From: Rhizobium sp. BK399
Lineage (GTDB): Bacteria > Pseudomonadota > Alphaproteobacteria > Rhizobiales > Rhizobiaceae
Direction: 5' to 3'
Length of the DNA stretch: 64,000 nt
Assembly (NCBI RefSeq): GCF_014194695.1
Contig: NZ_JACIAH010000005.1
Location: 248,001-312,000 of the forward strand
The translations under genes and the position numbers were made by a program. Under the pieces are notes generated by a model that ran no database searches, had not been told where the DNA came from, and saw only the letters and a program-made list of their open reading frames with translations. Within the stretch, counting starts at the first letter, position 1, and every line of letters begins with the position of its first letter. Shown piece after piece: positions 17,137 through 26,222 of the stretch.

Positions 17137-18531
17137 TTACGGATAACAGTAGGAATCCGACGAGCAATCCCCGCCTTGCAGACGGACTTGGTGCGGGCGA
17201 TGCGAATTCGGCCATTCAACAAAGAATTTTTCGTCGAAGGCAATGCCGCCATCCGGTTTCGCGTCGAGCTTGACCATCCACCCCGAGATACCATCGGGGT
17301 AAAACTGCTCGTCGATCGCCCCGTAGAGCGAGTTGGTGAAATAGATGCGGCGACCATCGCGGCTGATCTCCACCATCTGTGGTCCGCCGTTCAGGGCGCC
17401 GTTCTTAGCGCCCGGGTGCGATGCACGCGAAACGATGCCGCCAATCCGCACCTTGCCGGTCAGTTTCGGTTTCAAGGGATCTGACACATCGTACTGAAGC
17501 AGATCGCCGGTTCCCCAGCAGGACACGTAAAGAAATCTGTCGTCCATGGAGAGATCGATGTCTGTAACGAGCGGCGGTACGGCCTTGAACCCCTTGAGCA
17601 TTGGCGGCAATTGGTCGGCGTCGGCGGGCTCAGCCGGGATGTCGATCACCTTTGTTACCGCCCATTTTGCGCCATCGCGATGCCAGACCCAGATCGAGGA
17701 CGAGAGATCCTCAAGGCTGAGCACGCAGTTGACAAATCCATAGGCCTTCGTCGGATCGTGCGCTGGCCTGAGCTCGAATACGAGCTGATACTTCTCGCCA
17801 AAATCGATCGTCTGCTGGTGTTTGCGTGTGTGTAGATCCCAGAAATGGAGCCGACGTCCGTATTTCGCACCGAGCAGAATGTCGGGGACGAGACCGTTTT
17901 CGAACGTATCCGGCGTGCCCCACTCGCTGGTCACGAGCGTATCGTGGCCAAGGTGCCACCAGACATCATAGGACAGCTGTTGCGGTCCCCGATCCATCTC
18001 CCATTGTCCGCGGACGTCGAAGCTCTCGTGATCCATCAGGAAAATACCGCCTGGTGCTTTGCCTTCTGCGTTGCCCAGTGCGGCTACATAGATGCCCTCG
18101 GGGCCGCAATGGACCGTATGCGGACGAGAATAGCCGGCCCGTTCGGCCACCTCCGCAGGCTCGATGACCCTGACGATCGACGGATTTTTGCCGTCCGGCT
18201 TGGTGTCGACGATATGGATGCGGGAGGATTTCAGTCCTGGCACGACCAGGTAGCGGCGTTCTGCGTGCGGGTGCGGTGCGTTCGGGCAAAGACAGGACGA
18301 GCAGGCATTCCAGCCGAAATGGTGCAACTCGTCGCCGACATTCGGCATCGCAAGCGTATTTACGATCTGCCCATAAGTCGCAGACGCCGGATCGACATCG
18401 ACGATCGCCAGCTGGTCGGGAACCGCTTGCGTTGGATCGAAGGCGGCGACGTAGGCAATTGTCTCCGGCGCGGCCTTCATGGCCATTCTCGGTGATGGAT
18501 AAAAGCTCGGATCGGGTTTCCACGTTACCAT
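17137..18531 (-). CDS. mtoX: Methanethiol oxidase / selenium-binding protein SBP56 family
   Basis: 464 aa, full family length. Family hallmarks are DELHHFGWNACSSC near residue 70-85, PHTVHCGPEGIY, LVTSEWGTP, LYVSCWGTGDLLQYDVSDP and the C-terminal HPGA and SHRPHQVRLQGGDC. Bacterial members oxidise methanethiol to formaldehyde, H2S and H2O2 with a copper centre. No signal peptide is evident from this ATG, whereas some characterised enzymes are periplasmic. It forms a two-gene operon with the membrane protein downstream. The enzymatic name rests on the family; substrate specificity is not tested by sequence. Confidence 0.9.
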   Translation of the reverse strand: MVTWKPDPSFYPSPRMAMKAAPETIAYVAAFDPTQAVPDQLAIVDVDPASATYGQIVNTLAMPNVGDELHHFGWNACSSCLCPNAPHPHAERRYLVVPGLKSSRIHIVDTKPDGKNPSIVRVIEPAEVAERAGYSRPHTVHCGPEGIYVAALGNAEGKAPGGIFLMDHESFDVRGQWEMDRGPQQLSYDVWWHLGHDTLVTSEWGTPDTFENGLVPDILLGAKYGRRLHFWDLHTRKHQQTIDFGEKYQLVFELRPAHDPTKAYGFVNCVLSLEDLSSSIWVWHRDGAKWAVTKVIDIPAEPADADQLPPMLKGFKAVPPLVTDIDLSMDDRFLYVSCWGTGDLLQYDVSDPLKPKLTGKVRIGGIVSRASHPGAKNGALNGGPQMVEISRDGRRIYFTNSLYGAIDEQFYPDGISGWMVKLDAKPDGGIAFDEKFFVEWPNSHRPHQVRLQGGDCSSDSYCYP

Positions 18532-18808
18532 GCGAATTGCTCCTGGCTAGCGTGTGCTGAACAATGAAAATGCTTGCTAATGCTTGCCGACAGCCAACTC
18601 ACGCTGCGGGCGGGGCAGAGCCGAGGAATGTTCAAAGTTTCGAAACCGGCCGAGCCCAAGAGAATTTCTTCCCGAGCAATTGTCTCAAATAACGGCGGGT
18701 TTGGGCAGTCCTTTTTTCGCCGGCCGGTTGGGGCTTCATTTGGCTGCCGATATCACCCCATCTGCACGACGTTGTGCTGCAGGCCATTCAAGCCGTGCCG
18801 GCAGCGCT

Positions 18809-20809
18809 TCAGTTCGGATGCTTCGGCACAGCCCCTTGCTTGCTCCGGCTTCTTGATGCGGAACGCCGGTCCTCCAGAAGGCGCAAGAGCTTGTTCCGTT
18901 TCTTCTTCCGCTGGACAAGGTCGATGTCGCTGACAAGCTTTGCCCCTCCCTGACGCCGCTCCAGCGTGATTTTGCGACTATGGAAGGCCTCTAGTTCAGC
19001 TCGATGCGCGACGCTCAGGATGGTCACCTTCGGTAATTCATGGATGATCATTTCCATCATCTTGTCCTGGCTCTTGGCATCGAGTGCTGATGTCGCCTCA
19101 TCCAGCACAATGAGATCGGGATCGTGTAGCAGGAGACGGGCAAACGCGAGCCGTTGCTTTTCGCCACCCGACAGAGTCTGGTCCCATGGCGCGTCTTCTT
19201 CAATCTTGTCGTTCAGATAGCCGAGACCGACCTTGTCGAGGGCCTCCTTGATCGTCTCCGGCGTCCAGCCGTCGGCGGCGCCGGGATAGGCGACAGCACG
19301 CCGGAGCGGCCCGGAAGGGATGTAAGGTCGTTGCGGCAACATGAACAGTTGTCTGTCGGCATGGAAATCAACACTGCCCTCGCCCCAAGGCCAAAGGCCT
19401 GCGATGGCCCGCACCAGCGTACTCTTGCCCGTACCCGACTCACCGGCCACGAGAACCCGCTCGCCCGGTTCGATCTCCACCTGCGTCTCCTTGACCACAG
19501 CGGTGCCGTCGTTGAGCGACACGGAGAGATCGTTCAGGCTGAGGATTGCATCGCCCTGGGCTTCACCGTGCTTGATGCGTCCCAAGGCGTCGCTCTGTTC
19601 CGCCCGCTCGAGCCCGTCAAGCGACACCATCAGCGAGGCAATGCGCCGTGCACAGGCATTCCAATCGGCGAGACGGGGGTAGTTGTCCACCAGCCATCCG
19701 AACGCGCTCTGAACGATGGCAAAGGCCGAGGCAGCTTGCATTACCTCGCCCAAGGTCATGCTGCCTTCAAGAAACTTCGGAGCACAGAGCAAGACCGGTA
19801 CTACTGGCGCGAATAGGCTCGATCCCTGTGACACAAGCGTTGTGCGCATGTGCTGGCGTGCAAGAAGCGCCCATTGCCTGAGCACCTTTGCAAAGCTTTT
19901 GTCGAGGTCGCTGCGCTCCTCCTCTTCACCGCCGAGCAATGCGATGCTCTCGCCGTTCTCCCGCACGTGCGTTAGCGTATAGCGGAATTCGGCTTCCGCC
20001 TGATTTTTGGCCTCGGAAACACGGACGAAATGGCGACCGATGACGGCCATCGAACTGGACGTGATCGCGGCGTAGAGTACGGCAGTGACCACCAAAAAGC
20101 CGGGAATGGTGACAATCGATCCCGCAATCGGCAGCCTCAGTGCCCCGCCGATCGTCCAGAGCACCACGATAAAGGTCGAAGCAGACAGGAACGCGGCGAT
20201 AACGCCCGCAATGAAATCGACCGGCGATTCCGTTGCGATCCGCAAATCCTCCGCAATACGCGCTTCGGGATTCTTGTGATCGCCGCCGATGAGGTTCAAC
20301 TGATAGTAACGCCCGTTTGCGAGCCAGCGCGCGATGACCGCGGTCGTAAGCCAGGAGCGCCAGCGGCGCTGGATCATCATACGAACGGACACCTGTACCG
20401 TGACAAGGACTACGCTTCCAAGCACGAGAGGCAGGAATACGACGCTCAAAAAATAGACGGTGCGGCCATTGTGTTGCTCGATGGCGTCAAAGAGTGCTCG
20501 ATTCCAGATGTTGATCCCATATTGGAAGCCGACATTGGTACCGATGAGGATCAACAGGCCGATTGAGCACGGCCAAGCGAGCTTGTCACCGCTGCGTCCC
20601 CAGTAGCGGCGCGCACTTATCCAGAAACGCGTCAGTAGATACCCCCTGCGGGCCTGCTCGACCTCCTCAGGAGTCAGTTCTGGATCGGATTCAACAACAT
20701 TTGGCGGTGGCACCGCCTCGGCAGTTGGCGCTTCCTCTTGGCGCGCTTGTTCGGCGCCCCGCGGTTTGGTTTCGTCGACCGATTTCGGATCGAGTTTAGT
20801 GTCGGGCAT
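18809..20809 (-). CDS. ABC transporter, fused SbmA/BacA-like membrane domain and ATPase
   Basis: 666 aa. An acidic, proline-rich N-terminus (about 50 residues) precedes a six-helix membrane domain of the ABC_membrane_2 type shared with SbmA/BacA and peroxisomal ABCD proteins (EARIAEDLRIATES is the conserved loop). The ATPase follows, with GESGTGKST (Walker A), LSGGEKQRLAFARLL (signature) and LIVLDEATSALD (Walker B). Related rhizobial proteins (BclA type) import peptides, and others move vitamin B12 or fatty compounds. The C-terminal tail is Arg/Lys/Ser-rich. Substrate unknown. Confidence 0.88.
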   Translation of the reverse strand: MPDTKLDPKSVDETKPRGAEQARQEEAPTAEAVPPPNVVESDPELTPEEVEQARRGYLLTRFWISARRYWGRSGDKLAWPCSIGLLILIGTNVGFQYGINIWNRALFDAIEQHNGRTVYFLSVVFLPLVLGSVVLVTVQVSVRMMIQRRWRSWLTTAVIARWLANGRYYQLNLIGGDHKNPEARIAEDLRIATESPVDFIAGVIAAFLSASTFIVVLWTIGGALRLPIAGSIVTIPGFLVVTAVLYAAITSSSMAVIGRHFVRVSEAKNQAEAEFRYTLTHVRENGESIALLGGEEEERSDLDKSFAKVLRQWALLARQHMRTTLVSQGSSLFAPVVPVLLCAPKFLEGSMTLGEVMQAASAFAIVQSAFGWLVDNYPRLADWNACARRIASLMVSLDGLERAEQSDALGRIKHGEAQGDAILSLNDLSVSLNDGTAVVKETQVEIEPGERVLVAGESGTGKSTLVRAIAGLWPWGEGSVDFHADRQLFMLPQRPYIPSGPLRRAVAYPGAADGWTPETIKEALDKVGLGYLNDKIEEDAPWDQTLSGGEKQRLAFARLLLHDPDLIVLDEATSALDAKSQDKMMEMIIHELPKVTILSVAHRAELEAFHSRKITLERRQGGAKLVSDIDLVQRKKKRNKLLRLLEDRRSASRSRSKQGAVPKHPN

Positions 20810-21041
20810 AGCGCGACAACGGCTTATAAATCAAAAGGTTTCATGTTCCCCTTGTCGACATTGGCTCACTCGAGCCGGCCGGCCCTGCCGACCGCCCTCA
20901 AAGGCATCTTCAGCCGGTACCCGCGATCAGGTGGGTCCTCTCCGAGCGCTGTCAAGCTGCTGCAGCTGACGCCTCTGATCCCGAGCTCAAGGCCATGTTG
21001 TCGGTTTAGGATTTCGCCCCCGAAAGATGGCGTAACCTATC

Positions 21042-21203
21042 TTATCGTCTCGCGACGCGCATGATGAGCGACACGACAAAGAGAACCAGGAAAATGAAGA
21101 ACAGGACCTGCGCGATCGATGCGGATGCTCCAGCAATACCGCCAAAACCGAGCACGCCGGCTATGAGCGCGACCACCAAGAACACGAGAGCATAGTAAAG
21201 CAT
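21042..21203 (-). CDS. DUF1328 small membrane protein (YtjA type)
   Basis: 53 aa. Two hydrophobic helices span nearly the whole protein ([20 protein letters not shown], then a [11 protein letters not shown] turn, then [17 protein letters not shown]) with a basic end (RVARR), as in DUF1328. GGAGG lies just upstream of ATG 21203. An RpoE2-type promoter lies 30 bases upstream, which fits the usual stress induction of such small proteins. Confidence 0.88.
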   Translation of the reverse strand: MLYYALVFLVVALIAGVLGFGGIAGASASIAQVLFFIFLVLFVVSLIMRVARR

Positions 21204-21232
21204 TTTCACCTCCGTCACTGCGACGACAGAAG

Positions 21233-21257
21233 AACGGAGCGGCAGGCGATTGGTTCC
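21233..21257 (-). promoter_or_regulatory. RpoE2/EcfG-type promoter of the DUF1328 gene
   Basis: On the minus strand GGAAC (21257-21253), 16 bases, CGTT (21236-21233). Transcription would start about 20 bases before the DUF1328 start codon. Confidence 0.7.
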
Positions 21258-21282
21258 GCGGACAGGCTACGATGATCCGCAG

Positions 21283-21810
21283 TTAGGCCGCCGCCACGAC
21301 GCGGCGCCTCATCAACACTCTGTCGCCATCTTCGGGTTTCGGCGGTTCTGCAGCAGCCAGGTACGCATTCGCCGGAATTGTCAGAACAAACCAAACGCCG
21401 GCGCCAAGAACAAAGGATTCACCGGCATGATCGCCACCTCGGGCAAGGATTGGCAGGCAAGCGGAAATTAAAAGCATCAGCACCCGCACGGCCCACTCGG
21501 TTTCCCGCCGTCTAATTGCAAGCGCGGCCATCGCGCGGTACGCGCGGGCATCGTAGTCTCCCCGCTGCGGTCGCGCCAGGAGTTTCCAGGCGGGGGGAAG
21601 TGACAGCATCAGCAATGTCCCCGCCGCAAGCAGACTGACGAATCCCGAAAGGAACCACCAGCTCGACGCGAAGAGACATGAAATCACCACAAGGCTCCAG
21701 AGAGGGCCAAGCTCGTCCGGCGAACGACGGCTTCGTTCATGCCAAATCTGGAGAACTCGCGATGCGCCCTCCAGCATCGGTTGATCGACAAAACGATTGA
21801 TGAATTCCAT
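21283..21810 (-). CDS. Hypothetical membrane protein (175 aa)
   Basis: The reading frame opens at 21840, but the ATG at 21810 (MEFINRF) has AAGGGG just upstream and is preferred. Hydrophobic pairs lie at about residues 35-70 and 105-150, separated by a basic, DYDARAYRAM-containing loop. The C-terminus is charged. No family recognised. It is divergent from the phospholipase D gene. Confidence 0.7.
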   Translation of the reverse strand: MEFINRFVDQPMLEGASRVLQIWHERSRRSPDELGPLWSLVVISCLFASSWWFLSGFVSLLAAGTLLMLSLPPAWKLLARPQRGDYDARAYRAMAALAIRRRETEWAVRVLMLLISACLPILARGGDHAGESFVLGAGVWFVLTIPANAYLAAAEPPKPEDGDRVLMRRRVVAAA

Positions 21811-22005
21811 GTAGCGCCCCTTGGTCCTTGTACGCACCAACAGCAGAGAATTCCGGCACGAACGTGGCGCAACGGGCCGTTTGCGAGACCTCGGGGCCTG
21901 CGCTCAACAGTTTCGGGCCGCTAAAATCAAAAAACGCCAAGCCTTCCAAGGGCAGCGATTGCCAGCCATGATACCAGACCGGATGCATTTTCTTTCCCTC
22001 GCTTT

Positions 22006-22030
22006 GGAACGGACCTTTGCCCAGCACGTT
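22006..22030 (+). promoter_or_regulatory. RpoE2/EcfG-type promoter of the phospholipase D gene
   Basis: GGAAC (22006-22010), 16 bases, CGTT (22027-22030). The start point would be about 22037, which excludes the upstream ATG at 22017 and supports the ATG at 22068. Confidence 0.7.
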
Positions 22031-22067
22031 TCGCGAGACATCCGAGGTCAAGGGAAAACAAGGCAAC

Positions 22068-23591
22068 ATGCAGGAGTATCGATCGGCGGACGACGCCCCC
22101 ACAACGCGGAATGCATTCCAGCTAGTCACCGCCGCCCTGAAACGCCCGTCCAGGCAGACACCTTCACAACAGATCATACGGCCCCGCCGCAACGCCTGGC
22201 GCAGCGGTGTCGCCGATGAGACCACCTTCTTGATCGACGGCTCCGCGTATTTTTCTGCGCTTGATCAAGCGCTTCGGAAAGCGCGACGGGAAGTATGGAT
22301 CATTGGTTGGGATTTCAATCCGGATATTCGCCTGAGACCAGATGTCAGCTCCGAAACGCTCGGCGAGCTACTCCTGTCTCTTGTTGACGACATCCCGCAG
22401 CTCCGGCTCAGGATTCTGGTCTGGGGCATGGGGCCAATCTATTCCGGCAAGTCCGTGCGATTGTTTCGCAGAAACGCCGTCTCCATCCACCCGCAGATTT
22501 CGCTGCGGTTCGATTTTGGTCATCCGCTCCGTGCTTGCCATCACCAGAAGCTCGTATCGATTGATGGTTCCCTCGCCTTTTTAGGGGGCATCGACTTGAC
22601 GGACCGGCGATGGGACGAACCCGACCATCGGGTTGAGCACCCCCTAAGGCGATCAACGGACGGCACCCTCTACCCCCCGGTACACGACATTCAGTGCCTC
22701 GTCTCCGGCGAGGCCGCGCTCATGCTTCGTGACCTGGCACGACGACGCTGGAATAGAGCGACGCGCGAGAGGATTGTGCCTGGTATCGAACCCACCGAGG
22801 CTGGCCCGCTCTTGGCCGCCGACATGGTCCAGACTCCTGCCGCCATCGCCTTGACGGAACCAGGCCTGATTGGCAAGCGCGGCCGCTATCAGGCCCGTCG
22901 GCTTACGCGCGACGCCATAGCCGCAGCAAAGCGTTTGATCTATATCGAGACCCAATATCTGGCATCCGCTGGTGTAGGACGGTCGATTGCAAGGCGACTG
23001 AAGGAGCCCAACGGACCGGAGATTGCCGTCGTGGTGACGAAGAGCTCGCACGGCCTGATTGAGAAGCTTGCGATGGGCAACAATCGCGACCGACTCATCC
23101 GACGCTTAAAGCGCTCCGATCGCTTTGATCGGCTGAGGGTAATGTATGCCGTTGTGCCGGATGGCACCGGGGGTGAACAGGAGCTTATCGTCCACTCGAA
23201 GCTTATTATCGTTGACGACAGTTTCGTGCGCATAGGCTCGTCAAATCTCAACAACCGCTCGGAAGGACTGGATACCGAATGCGACCTTGCCCTCGAAGCC
23301 GACTGTTCTGACCATCGGGATTCCATCAGATCGCTACGTCATCGACTAATGGCGGAGCATCTTGGAGCAAGTCCAGCCGTCGTGCGCGAGATGGAGCAAA
23401 CACGGACGATGCTTGAGACGATCGCGGCGCTCAACACCGGTGAACGTGGGCTCAGGGACTTCAAGGTTGATCTTCATCGTGGCGAAACCACCCCGTTTCT
23501 CGGCACGTCCCTTATCGATCCCCGGCGCCCATACTGGCCGTTACAGAAGTTGCGCTTGCGACTGGGGCGGTTGCTCAATGCGCTTCTCTAG
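22068..23591 (+). CDS. Phospholipase D family protein (cardiolipin synthase ClsB/YbhO-like)
   Basis: 507 aa. Two HKD motifs are visible: HHQKLVSIDGSLAFLGG and VHSKLIIVDDSFVRIGSSNL, both with the downstream Asp and Ser/Gly blocks, so the PLD active site is complete. The N-terminal 60 residues are basic and probably soluble. E. coli ClsB is encoded beside YbhP and YbhN homologues; here a YbhP-like gene follows directly and a YbhN relic overlaps the end, so a membrane-lipid role is likely. The start is set by the promoter at 22006 and by the AAGG-like sequence before 22068. Confidence 0.87.
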   Translation: MQEYRSADDAPTTRNAFQLVTAALKRPSRQTPSQQIIRPRRNAWRSGVADETTFLIDGSAYFSALDQALRKARREVWIIGWDFNPDIRLRPDVSSETLGELLLSLVDDIPQLRLRILVWGMGPIYSGKSVRLFRRNAVSIHPQISLRFDFGHPLRACHHQKLVSIDGSLAFLGGIDLTDRRWDEPDHRVEHPLRRSTDGTLYPPVHDIQCLVSGEAALMLRDLARRRWNRATRERIVPGIEPTEAGPLLAADMVQTPAAIALTEPGLIGKRGRYQARRLTRDAIAAAKRLIYIETQYLASAGVGRSIARRLKEPNGPEIAVVVTKSSHGLIEKLAMGNNRDRLIRRLKRSDRFDRLRVMYAVVPDGTGGEQELIVHSKLIIVDDSFVRIGSSNLNNRSEGLDTECDLALEADCSDHRDSIRSLRHRLMAEHLGASPAVVREMEQTRTMLETIAALNTGERGLRDFKVDLHRGETTPFLGTSLIDPRRPYWPLQKLRLRLGRLLNALL

Positions 23592-23815
23592 CTGCTTCTT
23601 CCGCCCTCTGCGGACGGCGACCTCGCTAATTGCGAAAGCCGGCAACCCCAGCAGAAGCGGAAGCAGGAAGTAGATCGCCCGAAACACGATCAGCCCGCCG
23701 ATTGCGGCAGCGCCCGGCAGGATGGCGCTGACAACTGCCTCCAATACGCCGAGACCGCCGGGAACGTGGGTGACGAGGATGGCCATGTTGGCCAGTACGA
23801 AAGCAGCCGCACTTT
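23541..23815 (-). pseudogene. 3' relic of a YbhN/UPF0104 (LPG synthase TM family) gene
   Basis: The minus-strand frame encodes AFVLANMAILVTHVPGGLG, then a hydrophobic stretch ending AIYFLLPLLLGLPAFAISE and a basic tail: the last third of a UPF0104 flippase-like membrane protein. The preceding two thirds are absent, replaced by the promoter and start of the endonuclease gene. Its 3' end overlaps the phospholipase gene by 51 bases. YbhN, ClsB and YbhP are neighbours in enterobacteria, so this is probably the broken third member. Confidence 0.75.
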
Positions 23816-23830
23816 GACACTCTTGTCTTG

Positions 23831-23855
23831 GGAACGATCTAGGTTCTGGCGGGTT
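23831..23855 (+). promoter_or_regulatory. RpoE2/EcfG-type promoter of the endonuclease-family gene
   Basis: GGAAC (23831-23835), 16 bases, GGTT (23852-23855). The start codon at 23864 is only eight bases beyond the -10 box, so the mRNA would start at or within a few bases of the ATG. Confidence 0.65.
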
Positions 23856-23863
23856 CCAGCTGC

Positions 23864-24637
23864 ATGAATACAAGCTCCCCTCTCCCTCAGCACTTGGACC
23901 GCCGCGAGTTCAAAATCCTCACTTATAATGTGCATAGTTGCGTCGGCACCGACCGCCGGGTTGATCCACACAGGATTGCAGACGTGATCGCGCGCTCGGA
24001 GGCAGACATCATTGCCGTTCAAGAACTCGACGTCGGCCGAAAGCGGACGGGCGGGGTCGATCAAGCTGCAACGATTGCGGCTCTGCTCAAGATGGAGGCG
24101 CACTTTCACCCCGCACTGCATGTCGAGGAGGAGCGCTATGGCGACGCCGTTCTGACGGCCCTACCCACTCGCCTGATGAGCGCGGGGCCACTGCCCTCGG
24201 CTGGCGAGACACGTGGGGCGATCTGGATGCGCATCGATGTCGGGGGATCGGCCGTCAACCTGATCAACACTCACCTTGGCCTGCGCAGTCGCGACCGCGA
24301 TCGGCAGGTGGCAGCACTTCTCGGCGCGGACTGGATCGGACACCCGGAGTTTCAGGGCGCACCGGCGATCGTCTGCGGGGATTTCAACGCCATTCCATCC
24401 TCGCCTGCATACAAAAGCCTCGCAAAGCACTTTCGGGATGCCCAGAGCATGGTCTCCGCAATGCCACGGCCGACCTTTCCTTCATGGTATCCGTTGTTGC
24501 GCATTGACCATGTCTTCGTATCGAAAGAACTCCGCGTTGACTCCACCTCAATCGCGCTTGACCCGCTGACGCGCCGGGCCTCGGATCATTTACCGCTACA
24601 GGTGAACCTTAGAATCGTGCAGGACCACTCGACCTGA
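23864..24637 (+). CDS. Endonuclease/exonuclease/phosphatase family protein (YbhP-like)
   Basis: 257 aa. EEP-fold motifs are present: ILTYNVHSCVG, VQELDV (metal Glu), NTHLGLRSRDR, CGDFNAIP (catalytic Asp and Asn), and IDHVFVS, with the terminal His in ASDHLPL. These enzymes cleave phosphodiesters in nucleic acids, phosphoinositides or lipids; YbhP-type members accompany cardiolipin synthase. No signal peptide. There is no ribosome-binding site and the promoter is almost adjacent, suggesting a leaderless message. Confidence 0.87.
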   Translation: MNTSSPLPQHLDRREFKILTYNVHSCVGTDRRVDPHRIADVIARSEADIIAVQELDVGRKRTGGVDQAATIAALLKMEAHFHPALHVEEERYGDAVLTALPTRLMSAGPLPSAGETRGAIWMRIDVGGSAVNLINTHLGLRSRDRDRQVAALLGADWIGHPEFQGAPAIVCGDFNAIPSSPAYKSLAKHFRDAQSMVSAMPRPTFPSWYPLLRIDHVFVSKELRVDSTSIALDPLTRRASDHLPLQVNLRIVQDHST

Positions 24638-24736
24638 ACGCGCGCCCCGCGAAGTCAGCCCCATAACCGACTCGCGAACGACCTGAGCACCGTAAACGAT
24701 ACGATCGCATTGTCGCGGCAAGCTCGCCGAGTTGGT

Positions 24737-24750
24737 CACCCTATAGGGTG
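24737..24750. repeat. Perfect 14-bp palindrome in intergenic region
   Basis: CACCCTATAGGGTG reads the same on both strands. It lies between the convergent endonuclease and iron-permease-like genes; the 270-base gap holds no other recognisable element. Function unknown. Confidence 0.3.
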
Positions 24751-24906
24751 GCTGGATCGTGCCAATTCCGGTCATTCACGATCAGCAGTTCACTTCCCAA
24801 CAACGCGCCCGCTGGGTGTTCTCGGCCTGACGGCCCCAACGAGGTCCGTCGGCATTCTGCACCAGGTTTGAGATCGAGAATAAGTGCGACGTTCCTTGAT
24901 CGCCTG

Positions 24907-25227
24907 TCACTTTTCCGGATTTTGAACGTCACGGAAGGTCTCGATTTCTTCCGGCTCTTTCTCATCCATCCGTGTAATCTCGTTCCTCGCCTCACCGTGC
25001 GCGTAAAGCAGTTCGTCCAATTTGGCGTGAATGGCTTGGGTGTCCCGGTGTTCGGCACGCTGGATGAAGAGTGTCATCGACCAGGTGGCAATGGTAGCGA
25101 CGCCATGCCACTCCAGGGTCTCCGGGCTGAGGATTAGCCATCCAATGGTGTACATGGCGACGACGAGGAAAGCCCATGGGCGGGCAGTCCAAGTACCAAG
25201 CTGTGTCAGAAGTGATTGCCACTGCAT
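24907..25227 (-). CDS. Low-affinity iron permease family protein (PF04120-like)
   Basis: 106 aa. Two hydrophobic helices (about 15-35 and 45-60) are followed by the family pattern FIQRAEHRDTQAIHAKLDEL and an acidic tail. The frame also opens at 25239, but ATG 25227 has GGAG four to seven bases before it. Bacterial members are small membrane proteins; transport of iron is not shown for them. An RpoE2-type promoter lies just upstream. Confidence 0.8.
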   Translation of the reverse strand: MQWQSLLTQLGTWTARPWAFLVVAMYTIGWLILSPETLEWHGVATIATWSMTLFIQRAEHRDTQAIHAKLDELLYAHGEARNEITRMDEKEPEEIETFRDVQNPEK

Positions 25228-25255
25228 CGTGTTCTCCATCCGTTGATGGAGTCAC

Positions 25256-25280
25256 AACCCGCATTCACGATCGCGGTTCC
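25256..25280 (-). promoter_or_regulatory. RpoE2/EcfG-type promoter of the iron-permease-like gene
   Basis: Minus strand: GGAAC (25280-25276), 16 bases, GGTT (25259-25256), placed 29 bases before ATG 25227. Confidence 0.6.
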
Positions 25281-25430
25281 GGCAAGGCTACCACGACACA
25301 GCCTCAGAGTCCGGGACGCAGAGATCCCCGACAATGAAGACGTCGCGGTTCCCGGGCCTGAGAGCCGTTCCCGCTACACGTGGAGCAGGCTAGGCCGATC
25401 AAACCCGGCTCGCTCGTGAAAATTCTGCTC

Positions 25431-26222
25431 TTAGAGAGTGTCAATGACACCGCCGTCAACGCGAACGGATGCGCCCGTCGTCGCGGAAGCGAACGGCGAC
25501 GCAAGATAGGTTACTAAGTTTGCGACTTCCTCGACGCTGGTGGCGCGTTGAATGATCGAGCTACCGCGATGCTGCTTGACGAAGGCGGCAGCGATCTCCT
25601 CCAATGGCAACCCGGTCTTAGCTTGCTCGTCGGCAAGCATCGCTTCCACGCCTTCTGAAAGCGTGGGGCCAGGAAGGACGGAGTTCACCGTGATACCCGT
25701 GCCGGCCATGCGCTTGGCGAGACCGCGGGCGACCGCGATGTCGGCCGTCTTACTAACGCCGTAGTGGATCATCTCGACTGGAATGTTGAAACCGGATTCG
25801 GACGCCAAGAAAATCACGCGGCCCCAGTTCAATGTCTGCATGCCTGGAAGATAGGCGCGGGCCAGCCTGACGGCGGACATGACGTTGACCTGCCAGTGTC
25901 GATCCCAAACCTCGTCGCTCGCGTCGAAAAAGTCGATCGGCTGGAAGATGCCCGCGTTGTTAATCAGGATGTCTACCTGGGGAACTTGGGCAACCAGGGC
26001 CGCACACCCCTCGGCGGTCGAGAGGTCGGCGGCCGCAGACTTGACGCTGCCCCTGGCGCCTTCGCCCTTGAGCCGTTCGGCGGCCTTTGCAGTCTTGTCT
26101 TCTGACCGACCGTTGACCACGACATCCGCTCCAGCCCTTGAAAGCTGGCGGGCAATTGCGTAGCCGATACCTTCCGTTGATCCTGTGACCAGCGCCCTCT
26201 TTCCAGTGAGATCGATTTGCAT
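25431..26222 (-). CDS. Short-chain dehydrogenase/reductase
   Basis: 263 aa. TGSTEGIGYAIA is the cofactor loop, NNAGIF the structural motif, and the Ser, Tyr and Lys of the active site are in LASESG and YGVSK. The N-terminal loop with ARQLSRAGADVVVNGRSEDK suggests NADP(H) use. It is monocistronic by spacing, with CGGGAG before the ATG. The substrate is not predictable; it is not clearly part of the uronate operon, as about 200 bases separate them. Confidence 0.88.
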   Translation of the reverse strand: MQIDLTGKRALVTGSTEGIGYAIARQLSRAGADVVVNGRSEDKTAKAAERLKGEGARGSVKSAAADLSTAEGCAALVAQVPQVDILINNAGIFQPIDFFDASDEVWDRHWQVNVMSAVRLARAYLPGMQTLNWGRVIFLASESGFNIPVEMIHYGVSKTADIAVARGLAKRMAGTGITVNSVLPGPTLSEGVEAMLADEQAKTGLPLEEIAAAFVKQHRGSSIIQRATSVEEVANLVTYLASPFASATTGASVRVDGGVIDTL

